This document shows positions 22,027 to 34,093 of a stretch of DNA of 64,000 nucleotides, piece by piece. The translations under genes were made by a program, and so were the position numbers. The number at the start of each line of letters is the position of its first letter. Position 1 is the first letter of the stretch. The notes beneath the pieces are model-generated. The model was not told where the DNA came from and did not search any database. It saw only the letters and a program-made list of their open reading frames with translations. The DNA comes from Flammulina velutipes (lineage: Eukaryota > Basidiomycota > Agaricomycetes > Agaricales > Physalacriaceae), in assembly GCA_011800155.1 (NCBI GenBank), contig CM022371.1:1736001-1800000 (forward strand), in the 5' to 3' direction.

Positions 22027-24935
22027 TCACTCTCCTTCGATGGCAACCTCATGCCTCCAATTATCTACCCTATTGAACTTCGTTGGATCGGGCAACGGCG
22101 GGGGAGATGGTATCTGCATAGGAGGACCGGTAGGCATCATAGGCATAGGCCCCGCTACGGCAGGGTTGAAGAACGTCGAACCCATCATAGACGGATTGAA
22201 GAACATGCTCTGCATCTGCATCTGCTGGGCTTGCATCATCATCTGTTGCTGCTGCTGCTGCTGAGCAAAAACCATCTGCGACCGGCGCTGCTGGTCTGGA
22301 TGCATAGCTAGCGGACGATCATCATCGTCCCCACCAACGAAACTGGGCGCGACATGTGATGCTCGGTATCCGAGCGGTTTCTCGTCGTCATCCTCATCGT
22401 CCATACCGCCTTTGTCGAAGTCGAACTGCGGGATTCCAAGGCCATGTGTTTGCTGCGACGACTTGCGCATCAACACAGAGAGTGGTTGGTCTTCCTCAGA
22501 GTCCGAATCTGCTCCTTGTGGCTGGAGATATCGAGACCTCTGTGCCGCGCGATTAATATTGGCAGCTAAGGGAATATCGTCCTCGCTGTCCTCTTCCTCA
22601 GCAAGAGCTCGAGACTTGGAAAGTAAAGCCATGGCCTTCTTTGGGTCTCTAAGCCCGACGCCAGTTGTCTTTCGAGGACCGTCCTCTTCAGATGAATCTG
22701 AATGCCAACCGGCAGCCTGTTCCTTCTTCTTGATAGGTGGCCGCGGCGCCGCGTCGCTATCGTCACTTTCTGAGCCATCATCGTCGAGGACAGGCGGTGG
22801 TGGCCCACGAACAAATGGTGTTGGCACGGGAAGAACGGGAGCAGAAGAGGGAATATGCGGCGATGGGGTAGAAAGGTTTGATGTACTTCCATGAAGCTCA
22901 CTGGACGGGCTAGGTGAAAGATCTCCGGCGTCGCCCCGCTTTTTGCCTTTCTTCTTGTCTTTAGATGGCTGCAGAGCCTCCCTTCTCTCTCGCTCCTCGG
23001 CCTCTGCCCTTTCCTGTGCTTCAATTTCCTTGAGTTTGACCATCTCGCGCTCCCAAAGCGTATCGACTCCGAATACTGAGCGAGCACCGGCAGCCCTCGC
23101 GCCGGGTGAGAGCATCTTGGAATCAACCTTGGGATCATTTTCAAAGTTGAGAAGAGGTCCTGCGCCAGCGGAAGTTGGGCGAGTAGGAGATGACCCATAA
23201 GAGCTCAATCGCTGAGTCTGAGGCCGGACATTGAGCGACGAGGGATCGATGAGGGTACTTGTACGCTGAAGGCCACGAGCCATCATAGACGGCCTGTCGT
23301 CCCCTTTAAATACTCTAAAATAACAATGTTAACACAATGCTATAGGTGTTAGGAGAGTAGCGCACCGTTGTTTACTACGCATCATGGCTTTCCTACTCTC
23401 CAGATCGTCGATGAGACTCTTTCCAAAGAGCCTGCCAGGAGGACGTCCAGGCTGAGCACCCTCATCTGCTGGGTATGGCGAGGGTATATCTTCAGGAATT
23501 ATTGGGTCGAAAATCATCTGTTGGCCTTCTTCAGTAGCTCGTGGCAGCTCCAGATCCACCACAGTAGCTCCTGGACCGTCCACCTTTAAAGTATTGCGGA
23601 AAGTCATTTGAGATAGAGTCAAGTTGTCGCGAGGATTTGGAATGAACGAGTTGGACGCGATTGGGACTTCGCCGACTCTACGGTGGTCATGGCCTGCTCT
23701 GGCACCGGGAGGGAGAGGAGGGCCGTCATCAGATACCTGGAAGCCTTCTCGGACTGGCTCCTGATGAGGTGCTGATGGACGTAGAGATTGCAATGGACTG
23801 GGCATAACAAGAACCTTGGGTCTTAGAAGGTCTATTGTAGAAAATGGACGGCCTTGTTGCGCTGGGCGGCCAGTCATGACGGACGTGGCATCATTGTCAA
23901 GCATCACGCGGGAGCCCATAGACGCGTTGGATATTGTACGAGCATGTGCAGCAGCTTTGGGGTCGAAGCGCGAGGCTCTGCTAGGTGGTTGCAGAGCGAA
24001 GGGATTATCATTATCGAGTAACATGCCGGAGGCCATGGTTCCGTTAGAATTGGTACGAGGTCGAATAGGTTCACCGAGGGCAAACTTGGAGTCCATGCTG
24101 GCGGAAGAATATCTCTGGGGGCGAACTGCATCATTCGGTACCGGGGAGGGCGAACGGATAGAACGAGATGGGAACGGGATGCTTTCGACAGCTGGCGGAC
24201 CGGAGGGAGGCTGGAGACTGTCGTCGAGCGTGTATGAAGCCGCTCTTCGTCGCTGAAATGGCACTTGCTCCGATGTAGAACGTAGATCCTCGAGGTCAAG
24301 GGGTGACGCGATGGACTTGCGCCGGTCGTCGGCCGCGAGAGTAAGGTGGTCGTAGTTTCCGACACTCATCGAGCGCGCTGGCCGTCGTTGAGGAATCGAG
24401 CCATACGGTGCATTGGCGTGAACGGGGAAGTGAGAGTTGACGGACGATAGAGGCTGCTGATCTGTGGCCTTACTCTTGCCCTTGCCCTTATCCTTATCCT
24501 TGTCTTCAGAGATGAAGCCGTCCAGTCCCCACGACGTCAAGTCCAGATCCATCTGCTGAGGTTGCTGTTCGTCGTCTTCCTCCTCCAAGAATTCATCTTC
24601 ACCGCCGAAGGGATTGCGTAGGGCGAACGTGGAACCGCGAGAACGACGGCCGTCCAGAATAGACTCGCGCCCACCGACGCTGGCCGTCTCGCTGGGCAGC
24701 GCTACGCCAACGTAATTGCTGCTTTTTCGTGTTGTCGCTGGCGGGCGTAGATTTCTGCGCAGATGCGAGAACAGAGCGCTCTCGTGCGCTGACCTGTACG
24801 GGGCATCTGGGTTGTCCGGATCGTTGTCGTACTCTTATTTGCACCCTTCTCAGCCGTCGTCGTCGTCGTCGATGCAGAATTGTACGCACCTAGAAGAGCA
24901 GCAGCGAGCTGCAGGCGGGAGAACGGCGCAGTCAT
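22027..24935 (-). CDS. Long disordered protein, Ser/Pro-rich with poly-Q, not recognised
   Basis: About 900 residues, few introns. An intron with donor GTGCGT (about 24812-24890) joins MTAPFSRLQLAAALL to EYDNDPDNPDAPYRSAHES, which gives a conserved-looking N-terminus (HESALFSHLRRNLRPP). The middle is dominated by Arg-x-x-Ser sites, including three related units (SASMDS, RTNSNGTMASGMLLDND, RTISNASMGSRVMLDND). Two blocks look more ordered: NSFIPNPRDNLTLSQMTFRN and GRLFGKSLIDDLESRKAMMRSKQR, the second probably a helix. A Lys/Glu coiled-coil-like stretch (WEREMVKLKEIEAQERAEAEERERRE) follows, then acidic-Ser repeats, a run of seven Gln plus Met/Gln-rich residues, and the end NWRHEVAIEGE-stop. I recognise no family; a scaffold or signalling substrate is a guess. 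Confidence 0.7.
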
Positions 24936-25130
24936 CTTGCTATCTCATGAAGACAGATTGAAGGTAGTTGTTACAAGTCAAGGGGTTTCCACGTGTCTAA
25001 CTCTGACACCAATCTGACATTGACAATCTCACGCTTTCCTAGTTGGTCTACGTCCCCTCTTTCACTGAATAGCGTAACTGGTATCATACAGAATCCGCTT
25101 TCATTGTCAGACAATAATACTACAGTAAAT

Positions 25131-28100
25131 CTAGAGCTCATCGTGCCCTACAACAACGTTCCCATCATCGTCAATCTCCTCCATCTCAATCGAAATCTGC
25201 TCAACATAATCAGTACTGCATTTCCCTACACAATTAAGGGGCTTACATCGTCCTTCATGTGATCAGGAAGGAAGATTCCTGGCTTTCCGCCCAAAGGGTC
25301 TTCTGGCTCCGGAATTTCTGGGTCAACCGGAGGTGCTGGCTTCACGGTAGCATCTGTCTGTGCAGTCTCCGACACTCCGATAGAACGTCTCAACACTTTA
25401 TCAACCCTCGTAAAGAAGCTGGAACAAAATCATTAGAAAGAGATCCTGTATCGAACAAAATCACCCACTCGTTGGTGTCCTCGACATCAAACCCAGACCG
25501 AATGAGTGCGCCGTCAACCAAAATGGAGACGACCTCTTTGAGCTCTTCCTCTGCTTCCAAGTCCCGCTCTTCCTCATCTTCTACGGTTATAGACTTGACA
25601 CGACGAAGAAGGCCTTCGATCAAAGGTGAGCGTGGGTTAATTTCCAACTTCTTCGCCTTCATAGCCATTTCATGCAGAAACTTGTTGGGGTCGTTCTTTG
25701 CCTTGTTCGATGCGCCTATGCGAACCATGTTCAGACCTTTCTAGACCCTACAGTCAAAGACTGAATACGCACTCATCATCCTCTGGACATTGGCGGTGTA
25801 GCCGTAAGTATCCGCCACAACAGCACAAGGACTGGTAACTAATCGGTTGGACAGAACAACTATGCGACGATATCAGTATTTGATTTAACCTAAGAATGGA
25901 GGGTACTGACCATCCATGACAGAATCTGCGGCCTCTTTCTTGAGGTAGTCCAATAGCGGCTGGAACTTCTCTGTCAGTTCAGCTAGTTCCTGCTTTTCCT
26001 CTTCTGCATCCGTATCTTGACCTTTGGTAAGCTCTCTGGGAGGAACGATAACGCGCATATATCACACCTTCATCTCCAAACTTCAAACCAGCCTTGGCCA
26101 CGTCCTGGAAAGGCAATGTCCTGTTTAATCTGTGAGATTATACTCTCGGATAACCAAGTCACCACTTACTTGTAGAGCCGGACATTCTGAACCAGTATCT
26201 CATCCAAAGGTTCGTTGAGAAGTAGAACTTCATATCCCCGAGCTTGTAGCTTCTCCACAAACACGCTCTTAGCGAGGTCCTTGAAGTCTTTGCCCATCTC
26301 AGAAAGATAGAAGATCTGCGAGATCTATTAGCCAGTGGCGCGGTTCAAGGGTCTCATATTTACCTGTTTCTGGCCTTGCTTCTTGTTCTCGATATACTGT
26401 TTTCGAACATCAATAACGAAAATTCCAAGGTAGCAAATGGGAAAGACAAACCTCAGCCAGGGAGGTACTAGATCTCTGATTAGTCGTAAACCGAACGAGA
26501 TCAAGTAGCTTCTTGCGGTTTTTGGTGTCCTCGACAGACGCCAATTTCAGGACAGATCCATATGTTCTCTGAGCGTCAACCCATTTCGAAACATTATCTT
26601 TGTCCTCAGAAAGCTTCTGGAACAACTGGATCATGCGCTTCAAGATGATTTGCTTGAGCTGTCGGAGGAAAACAGTGGATTGTAAAGTCTCGCGGGAAAC
26701 GTTAAGAGGTAGGTCCTCGGCTAACCAACTGTGTGAGTCCTGCTAGGGAAAAGGGAAGGAACAGTGCTCACCATCAACAACAACCTTAACCCAGCTCGCC
26801 CACTTGGGTAAGGCATCCTCCCCAAGATCATCGGTAATAAAAACACGCTTGACCATCAACCGGATACCCTTCGTCGCGGAGGACATGCCCTGCTGCCAAT
26901 ATTCTTCGCTCAACTCGAAGGGGAAGAATATGATAGCCTTGAAGGAAACGCCGGATCCGGAGTCACCGGAGAAGTGGTGCCACGCAAGAGGATTGTTTGT
27001 GTCCTTGAAGGTCACCTTGTAGAATTCCTGATATTCCTCTACAATGCTGATCAGGATGGTACTCAAAACGTGAGGGAAACAACTAACCATCAGTGATAGT
27101 TTTGGGATCCCTGCATACATCATGAGTCCCACCTCCAGTACGAAAGTCACTACGACACTCACCGTTGCCATAGAGGGGCCTGTCCATTGAGCCGTATCCA
27201 CTCCTCGACAGTGATAGTTTTCATTTTTGGCGGCTCTGGGGTGGCTTCCTCTGCTTCTTCCACGACATCTTCGACGACGCCTTCTTCCTCGTCGTTTTCA
27301 GTGACCGCTTCAGCTGTTTCCTCAGGCGCCGCAGCGTCTTCCGCGTCTTCTGTTTCGGCAGCAGCAGGTGCAGGTGCTTCTTGCGCCTCTTCTTCGTCTG
27401 GAACCTCTTCGGTTCGTTTATTATACAAATAGACAGGGAATGATGAAGCGAATGAAGAATGTTTGTGTCTATCTTAGACTCAGTATATGATCGTTGGGAA
27501 GAGCAGGAAAGACTTACACAAGCCGGGTCAGTTCATCGTTGTTCAAGTACTCGAGAGAATCGTCCTTGAGATGAAGTATAATCTCGGTACCGCGCCCCAG
27601 CGTGTTACCGCGAGGGTCGGGATAAATATCAAACGCGCTCTCGTCGGCGGAGGAAGTGAAGACGTGTTGGACGGGCTCGGGGACAGCTTCACTCGGCGGT
27701 GTGATTGAGGCGACCTCGACGCGATCAGCGACCAAAAAGCTGCTATAGAAACCGAGACCGAAGGCACCAATCAAGTTGCCAGTACCGCTGCTATCTTGAC
27801 CTTCTGCGCGCGCCAGGAATTCGGAAGTGCCAGACTTTGCCAGTGTTCCCAAGTTCTTCTTCAGTTCGTCCGGAGTCATACCGATACCAGTATCTGACGA
27901 GGAGCATTGATATGGAGATAGAGTGCACTACGCCTTAATTGGACTGACCGGAGATGATGATTTTGCCACCTGGCCCATCTTCGTTTGGTACAGCCTTGAT
28001 GGTGATGTTGAGGTCGTCAGCGCCGTCCAAGACACTCTTGTCAGTCAGAGAGGTTAGTCTGAGTTTTTCGAGAGCATCGTTGGCATTAGAGATAAGTTCC

Positions 28101-28418
28101 CGCAGGAAGACTTCTCTGTAGCACTGTCAGCTTCAATGGGATTTCGACCGATATTGAACGAACTTGTGAGAGTAGAGACTAGCCACGAATCAGTAATCAA
28201 ACTAACGTCATAGAGCTGTTACACACCTGTTTATCACAATCTTTCTTAGACGAGCAACATCACTCTATGTTCAGAGTAAGTTCATCTGTTCAGCGTTGTA
28301 CGACGCGACTTGATACCTGATAGTCGTGTCGCTCCTTGAGAACGCTCTGGTCGGCGACGGCGGTGGAGAAAGAAGTTAAAAGAGATAAAGATAAAAGAAT
28401 AGGCGAAAGGAGACGCAT
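25131..28418 (-). CDS. GRP94/endoplasmin: ER-resident HSP90 with HDEL
   Basis: ER HSP90 chaperone that folds secretory and membrane proteins using ATP. The start gives a signal peptide ([22 protein letters not shown]) and a very short pre-domain, then [37 protein letters not shown], the HSP90 signature and ATP pocket with Glu and Asn. [23 protein letters not shown] and [18 protein letters not shown] complete the nucleotide site. An acidic linker of Glu/Ala repeats precedes [17 protein letters not shown], middle-domain [30 protein letters not shown], and a C-terminal dimerisation region (QRMMSAGLNMV). The last four residues are HDEL, the fungal ER-retrieval signal. Budding yeast lacks this paralogue. 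A TGACGTG motif upstream fits control by the unfolded-protein response. Confidence 0.95.
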
Positions 28419-28493
28419 TGAGGGAGAGCACAACCCAGATGATGGGTGTTCGTCCTTAAATGGGATCACGGGACCCTTCCGGCCACGACGCAA

Positions 28494-28500
28494 CACGTCA
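28494..28500 (-). promoter_or_regulatory. UPRE-like motif upstream of GRP94
   Basis: Minus-strand TGACGTG lies 76-82 bp upstream of the GRP94 ATG, and a second ACGTG core (GGACGTGAG) lies just further upstream near 28509-28515. TGACGTG is the unfolded-protein-response element core bound by bZIP factors of the Hac1/XBP1 type. Seven bases occur by chance, so the gene context carries most of the weight. Confidence 0.4.
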
Positions 28501-28599
28501 GTCGTTCTCACGTCCATCGTTCTGATTCGCCGGTTCATGCGCCATTGCCAGCGACCATGATCCGATGACCGCTCACGATAGTATACAATGCAGCATAAA

Positions 28600-31060
28600 C
28601 TAATTGTTTACATGTACAGACAGCTTGGGGGCACTCAAATTCGATAGATAATCCTAGAGAGCTGTCAGTGACTTTTACTAAACCTGGAAAAAGCAACATA
28701 CCCTCAGCCATTTCTCCCGTTGCTCGGGAACGTGATCAAATACGATGTACCGCTTGTCGTTCTGCCAACAGATTGTGAGTAGGAGAAAAGACCGAACTCG
28801 ACTTACATACCTTGAGAACCTTCTCCACTTCACCAACATCAACACTCTTCGCCAATGCCTTCATGTCAACCTTACCCCCACCACCCTCGCCTTCATCTTC
28901 AGCCATTCCGGTATCATCGAGCTTGACTCCACCTTCCACACCCTCACCGCCAATCTTGTTCAACCTACCCCAGAACTCGATAAAGGAATTCTCCTGCAAC
29001 ATGTCGTCAAACGCCCTCCGAGCCACCGTCGTACGCTCGCGTTGCCATTTATCAAACTCTTGTTCCAGCATCTTCGTACCGAAACCTAACTTGGCCACAG
29101 GTAGAGAAGATCGGAACGATTCCAGAGGTAGGGATTCAAACTTGGACGCAAGAGACGATGCATATGACTCAAACATTGCATGTAAGCTGTTGAGGTGTCG
29201 TTCACGAAGACGCCCGACGTGCGAGTGGAACAGATGCACCTGTTGATTCAAAGGAAGGACAGAATTAGTAAACCTTGGGTCAGTTTGTAACTGTGGCAAT
29301 GCTTCATCCCAGGTCATCTAAACACGGCATGAGAAGTTGTTCGCTGGTTTGAAATAGCTTTACCTGTGGCTCTCTTATCGCATCTGTCAACATGGTGCTA
29401 AGGAAAAGTTAGTGGATAACTATTAATTGAGAAGCAAGGAACATACGTGAAAGCCCTTTCACTCTCTTCCTTGGAAAGTTCGTTCCTAGACTTGTCTATA
29501 GTGGCGTCCATACGCGCTCGCTCGGCCTTAATCTTTTCCTCACGCTCCCGGAGTGCCCTTTCTTTCCGGGCGACAGCAGACTCCTTGGCTCCCTCACTTG
29601 GCGGTGCTTGGCTTGCGTTGGAGGCTGTAGTGGTAGATAATTCGGAGTTCCCATTTTGTGCTTTCCTGAATGTATTGAATAGTTCTTCACGCAGTGTAGA
29701 GGAGCCAACTGCATCGTAACGTGGATCTTTGCTGATTGAGCGCTTGATCTGGAGGAAATAATAAGTCGGCAGTACAGCAGGAAGGAGAATGCTAACCTCT
29801 TTCCATTCACCGTCTGCCGGAATATTGGACTGTTTGAGAAGAGCAAAGAAATCAGCTTCTGCTTTTTGAGAGGCGGCGCGTTTTTCTGGAAGGACAATTC
29901 AACAACCAATATCAGTAGATGCTTTTTGCGCTTACTTTCGCCGAGTTCTTTGAGATAGTCTCTGAATTTCTTCTCTCTTTCCCTGTCGTCGCGCCCCCAC
30001 CCATAGAATCTCCGATCCTTCTTCCATTGGCGACGGAATTCTGTCCACGAAGTACGGGTGCTCTTCACCTCGGTAGAGAGCAGACGTTCGTATTCAGCCT
30101 TGGGGTCGAGAGTTTCCTTCTCTTTCTGAGTGTTGGCAGCTCGGAGTTCGCGTGCCCGTTCGCGACAGTAGTCATCAAAGGTGTCGCGTCGGACAGTGAC
30201 AGATGGAAGAAGGACATAGCGTGGATCTGAGACGAAGAGGGGCAGAGAGGTATCCCAGGGAAGAAGAGGATTAATGTCCTTTTCTCTGAGGAGAGTCTGT
30301 AGAAATAATTGCTGAGTTTAGTAGAAAAGATAATGCAATGAATACGAACCTTGAATAACGCCTTGGCCTCGTCGATGGACAGGTCAGCTTTCTCGGGAAT
30401 ATTGAGCTCTGCCTTTTTGCGCTGCAGTGCCTGGTCGTCCGCTTTCTGTTGTCTTTTCCTTGCTCTCTCTTCATCGCGTTGCTGTTGTGCAGCGCGCTCG
30501 GCTTCAGCTGCCAGCTGCTCTTCTGCCTCCTTCTCCCAGTCCTCTTTCTCGGCGTCGGCGTCGTCTTCGTCGCTGGACTCTGATTCTGATTCTTCAATTT
30601 TGGGTTTTTTGGATGAGCGCTTGTCGGTATCGTCGTCGGCCTTGCGTTTGACGAGCGCTTCGACTTCAGCCTTGACGCGTCGTATCTCCTCCTCTGCATC
30701 GTTCGCGGGTTTCGCTGCCTCCTGCTGCTCGAGGGCCTTGACGGCGTCCTGGATCTCTGGCGGGACTGTCCATACACTCTGTTTCTTGACGGAGTGAAAG
30801 TAGAATGTGTTTCCCTCGTTCGTCCTGACTCTCAGCCACTCTGTCCCCGGTATTGGCACCTTTGTCGATGGTTTCTCCTTCTTCTTGGACTCTGGCGGTG
30901 GGCCCATTGGCCGCACATACGTTGATTCCTGGGTGTTGCCATTGAAGTAGTAGCGCACACCGTTCGGTCCTGTGCACTGTTATTGCTATTCTGTCGCTGT
31001 GAAAGGACTTGTCTACATGCCTGTGTGCTCTGTCCAGCCTGTCGGAAGAGCTGCTTGCAT
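28600..31060 (-). CDS. TCERG1/CA150-like WW and FF domain protein
   Basis: This family couples RNA polymerase II elongation with splicing: WW domains bind Pro-rich splicing factors and FF domains bind the phosphorylated polymerase tail. The first coding exon is only 40 nt (MQAALPTGWTEHT) and joins GPNGVRYYFNGNTQESTYVRP to complete WW1. That join needs an intron at 30970-31020 with GC donor (AG|GCATGT). WW2 is GTEWLRVRTNEGNTFYFHSVKKQSVWTVP. A charged region (Lys/Glu/Ser, probably coiled coil and nuclear) precedes four to five FF units, with marks such as SIDEAKALFK, TSWTEFRRQWKKDRRFYGWG, DFFALLKQSNI, FTTMLTDAIREPQMTWDEALPQL and REKWLRDYLSNLS. It ends SVHVNN-stop. Divergent from the MFS gene with 242 bp between starts. 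Confidence 0.9.
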
Positions 31061-31256
31061 TGTGTCGTGTTTGACTATTTTTGGTCAAGATCTTGTGACT
31101 AATCACAGCCCTGATTTCGTGTTCTACTCGAGCCACTGGCGTGATCCATCAACCATGTATGCTCGACCCACGCCTGACCTTTCCTTACCACACGTATCGA
31201 TATGTCCGGTCCAATCCTCTTCTTTCCATACACCTTATCTTTCCGCCTCTGGGAGG

Positions 31257-31263
31257 TATAAAA
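31257..31263 (+). promoter_or_regulatory. TATA box of the MFS transporter gene
   Basis: TATAAAA lies 40-46 bp upstream of the ATG at 31303, inside the 242-bp divergent spacer shared with the TCERG1-like gene; a CCAAT pentamer lies at about 31210. A leader of only some 15-20 nt is implied. Confidence 0.55.
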
Positions 31264-31302
31264 CCCCGATTCCAAGCATATTTCGCTTCCACCCTTCCCG
31301 TC

Positions 31303-33936
31303 ATGTCTCCTCCAGCTCAACAGGTCTTCATGACAGAAGAGTACCGCCAGACTATGACTAGGCGCATCCTCTGGAAGCTGGGTAGGCTCCCACGTCCTTC
31401 TTGCCCCACCGTGCTCACCGATTCCCTAGACTTGCATATTCTTCCTCCTCTTGCTCTCGTCGGTGCTCCTTCTCGTGCCCGGCTCTATGATTAAGACTTC
31501 ACTTTGCAGCTCTGGTTGGCCAACTTCATCGATAGAAGCAACATTGGCAATGCGAGGCAAGTCATTCTCAACCGTAAGTATCGTCTCCTCGTCACGGGTC
31601 CCATCTTTAGAATTGCCGGGCTCGAAGAAGACCTCCATCTCAAGGGGAATCAGTTCAACATCATTCTTGCAGGTAATCCGTTCCTTCTATTGATAATGTA
31701 CTGTCGGCTCATGTATACCGTTTAGTATTCTATGTCACGTACGTGCTTCCTCGCATCAGTACAGTCAGCGTGATAGACTTCATCCTATCGCTCCCTATAG
31801 CTACCTCATCGTCGAGATGCCTTCCAACTGGGTTCTCAAGAAGATGCAGCCTGATGTAAGTTTCTTTTACTCTCACGTCCGTTTAGTACGGCCATTTACC
31901 CTAATAATAGCGCTGGATTCCCTTGCTCGTGTTGGTCTGGGGCATTGTCACTATCTTGACGTGTCTCGTCAAGAACTTTGGTATGTCCCAAAATACACCC
32001 ATGGACATCAACTCACGCGGTTGTCGTACAGCTGGATTGGTGGCTATTCGCATGGCTCTCGGTTTTTGTGAAGGCGGATTACTGCCAGGAATAGTCCGCA
32101 CAAGTCTAATATAAGACGCTACTCTCAGGCTAATTTTCACATAGGTGCTCTATCTCAGCACTATCTACAAGCGACACGAGCTACAGTTGCGGGTCGGCAT
32201 TTTCTTTGCTTCTGGTAAGCTATCTCGACCTTCCGTCTGAGCTTTACTTACGCGGATACCATTCAAGCTTCGCTATCAGGTGCATTCGGAGGTGAGGCAT
32301 CAGATACTATTCTGACACCATTACTCAATTCCACTTAGGATTGCTTGCCACTGCCATCATCAAACTCGATGGCGTCGGTGGTCTCAAAGGCTGGAGGTGG
32401 ATCTTCTTGCTCGAAGGCATTGCCACCGTTCTGCTCAGCTTCATGTCGTGGTATTACTTACCAGCAGACATCGCCACAGCACCGTTCCTTACCCCAGAGG
32501 AGAGGGAATTCGCTCGTACGTTTGTTTCCTATTGGGGCATTCGAGCTACTGAACATACATGCGTAGTTTCTCGGTTCCGCATGGATCTTGGGCCTCCAGC
32601 CATAGTTGAAAGCCCCACCCAGGATCTCCGTGTATCTGATGACATCGAAAAGAGAGAGCTTGCGCAGTCAGAACAGGTTGAAATCAAGGAAGCTATTGTT
32701 GCGGACGAGGACGAAAAGTTTGAATGGGGCGAGGTCATTCGCGGTGGGGATGCGTCTTCTGTCACGGTATCTGGTATTAACTGGCACCTAGGCATCACCG
32801 ACATTCAAGTCTGGTTGACGGGAGTATCTTATTTTGGCGTTCTTGTCAGTTTGTATTCGTACTCCCTCTTTTTGTTAGTTTGCCGTTATCGTCCATTTTC
32901 ATCTCTGATGGCTTTGCTAGGCCCAGTATTGTCAACAATCTTGGGTATGAAGGTCCTGCTGCTCAGTTACATACGGGTGCGAGAGAAAGTTCGAACGACC
33001 TGTTGGTATGAACTAACAGCCTTTCAAGTACCACCTTATGTCCCCGCTGCGGTCATGACTGGTTCGTTACATCGATAACCTTTCTATCTGTTCTCTAACG
33101 CATTCCCTAGTTGTTGTTGCTGTTCTCAGTGATCGTCTCAAATGGCGTGGTCCTTTCGTCTTGATCTTCTTGCCCGTGTCAATCGTTGGTAAGTTCTTGA
33201 TTCTCATCTATATTTACACTCTTTAACGGTGGTGTAGGGTACATCGTCGCGATCACAGCAACTACGGATACTGGCCGTTACGCTGCTGTCTTCTTGATGG
33301 CCACAGGAATGTGAGTACATGACTTTGTCCATGGTTTACATTTTTTGTAACAAAACACTAGCTATCCTGCCGTACCGTGCATCCTGTACGCCTCAAACCC
33401 AACTGTTGTGGATTCGTGTTATTCAACTCTTTTATCATTAGGTCGATCCTCCCCAACAACAATAGCGGACACTTCAAGAAGGCTACAACAACTGCGCTCC
33501 AACTTGCAATTGCTAACTGCAGCGGTTTTGTTGCTACGTTTTCTTACACTCAAGGTAAGATCACATCGTCTAATAGCTTTGTCTTAATACAGTCTTATAC
33601 CTCCTTAAGATCAAGCACCCCGTTATGTTCGCGGACACACTATCAGTCTTGCATTCGTCTGTGCTGCTTGGGTTCTAATGGGTGCCAATGTGTACGTACA
33701 CCTTCTCTTTGAAGGCTTGCAGCGTTTAACATCATCATATTAGGTTGTATTGTCGCTGGGAGAACAAAGCGCGCGAAGAAGGGCGTCGCGACTCCAATAT
33801 TCAGAAATACCAGGCTCTCTGGGACTCAGGAAAGACGCGTGCACCGTATGTATTCCTCATCTGTGCAAGTCATATTATATTGACTTCTTTCCTTAGCATT
33901 GGCGATAGGCACCCTGCCTTCCGATTCACGTTGTAG
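31303..33936 (+). CDS. MFS transporter, allantoate permease (DAL5-like) family
   Basis: A plasma-membrane secondary transporter of the anion:cation symporter group. Members import allantoate, nicotinate, pantothenate, biotin or dipeptides, and the substrate cannot be told from sequence here. The start MSPPAQQVFMTEEYRQTMTRRILWKLD leads to the first helix LHILPPLALLWLANFIDRSNIGNAR, which carries the family's D-x-S-N-I-x-N-A motif. Further marks are IVEMPSNWVLKKM, GCRTAGLVAIRMALGFCEGGLLPG, LLATAIIKLDGVGGLKGWRWIFLLEGIATV, a cytosolic loop, VNNLGYEGPAAQLHTVPPYVPAAVMT, and later helices (IYPAVPCILS; LAIANCSGFVATFSYT). It ends DRHPAFRFTL-stop. Many short introns; about twelve helices are expected and most can be located. 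Confidence 0.88.
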
Positions 33937-34093
33937 AATACTGGAGCAATGAGTACTTAGAACAACTGTACGATCTTGTATACTTGTATCAATATGATAA
34001 ATGACGAGAGATGTCTGCTAAAAGGCGCGATTGCTCAGAGTCAATAAAAATTGTGACACCAACACGTGCGCATTGGAATCTTGGCCACGTACC

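Noticed and set aside
22230..22265. CTG repeat as an independent repeat element
   Set aside because: It encodes the short poly-Gln run of the disordered protein on the minus strand and is not expanded.
22040..22900. Plus-strand open frames opposite the disordered protein
   Set aside because: They mirror the codon bias of the minus-strand gene, with repeats of Cys, Ile and His that come from complementing Gln, Met and Asp codons.
30351..30797. Plus-strand 148-codon Ser-rich frame opposite the WW/FF protein
   Set aside because: It is the complement of Glu/Ala/Lys-rich coding sequence and has no support of its own.
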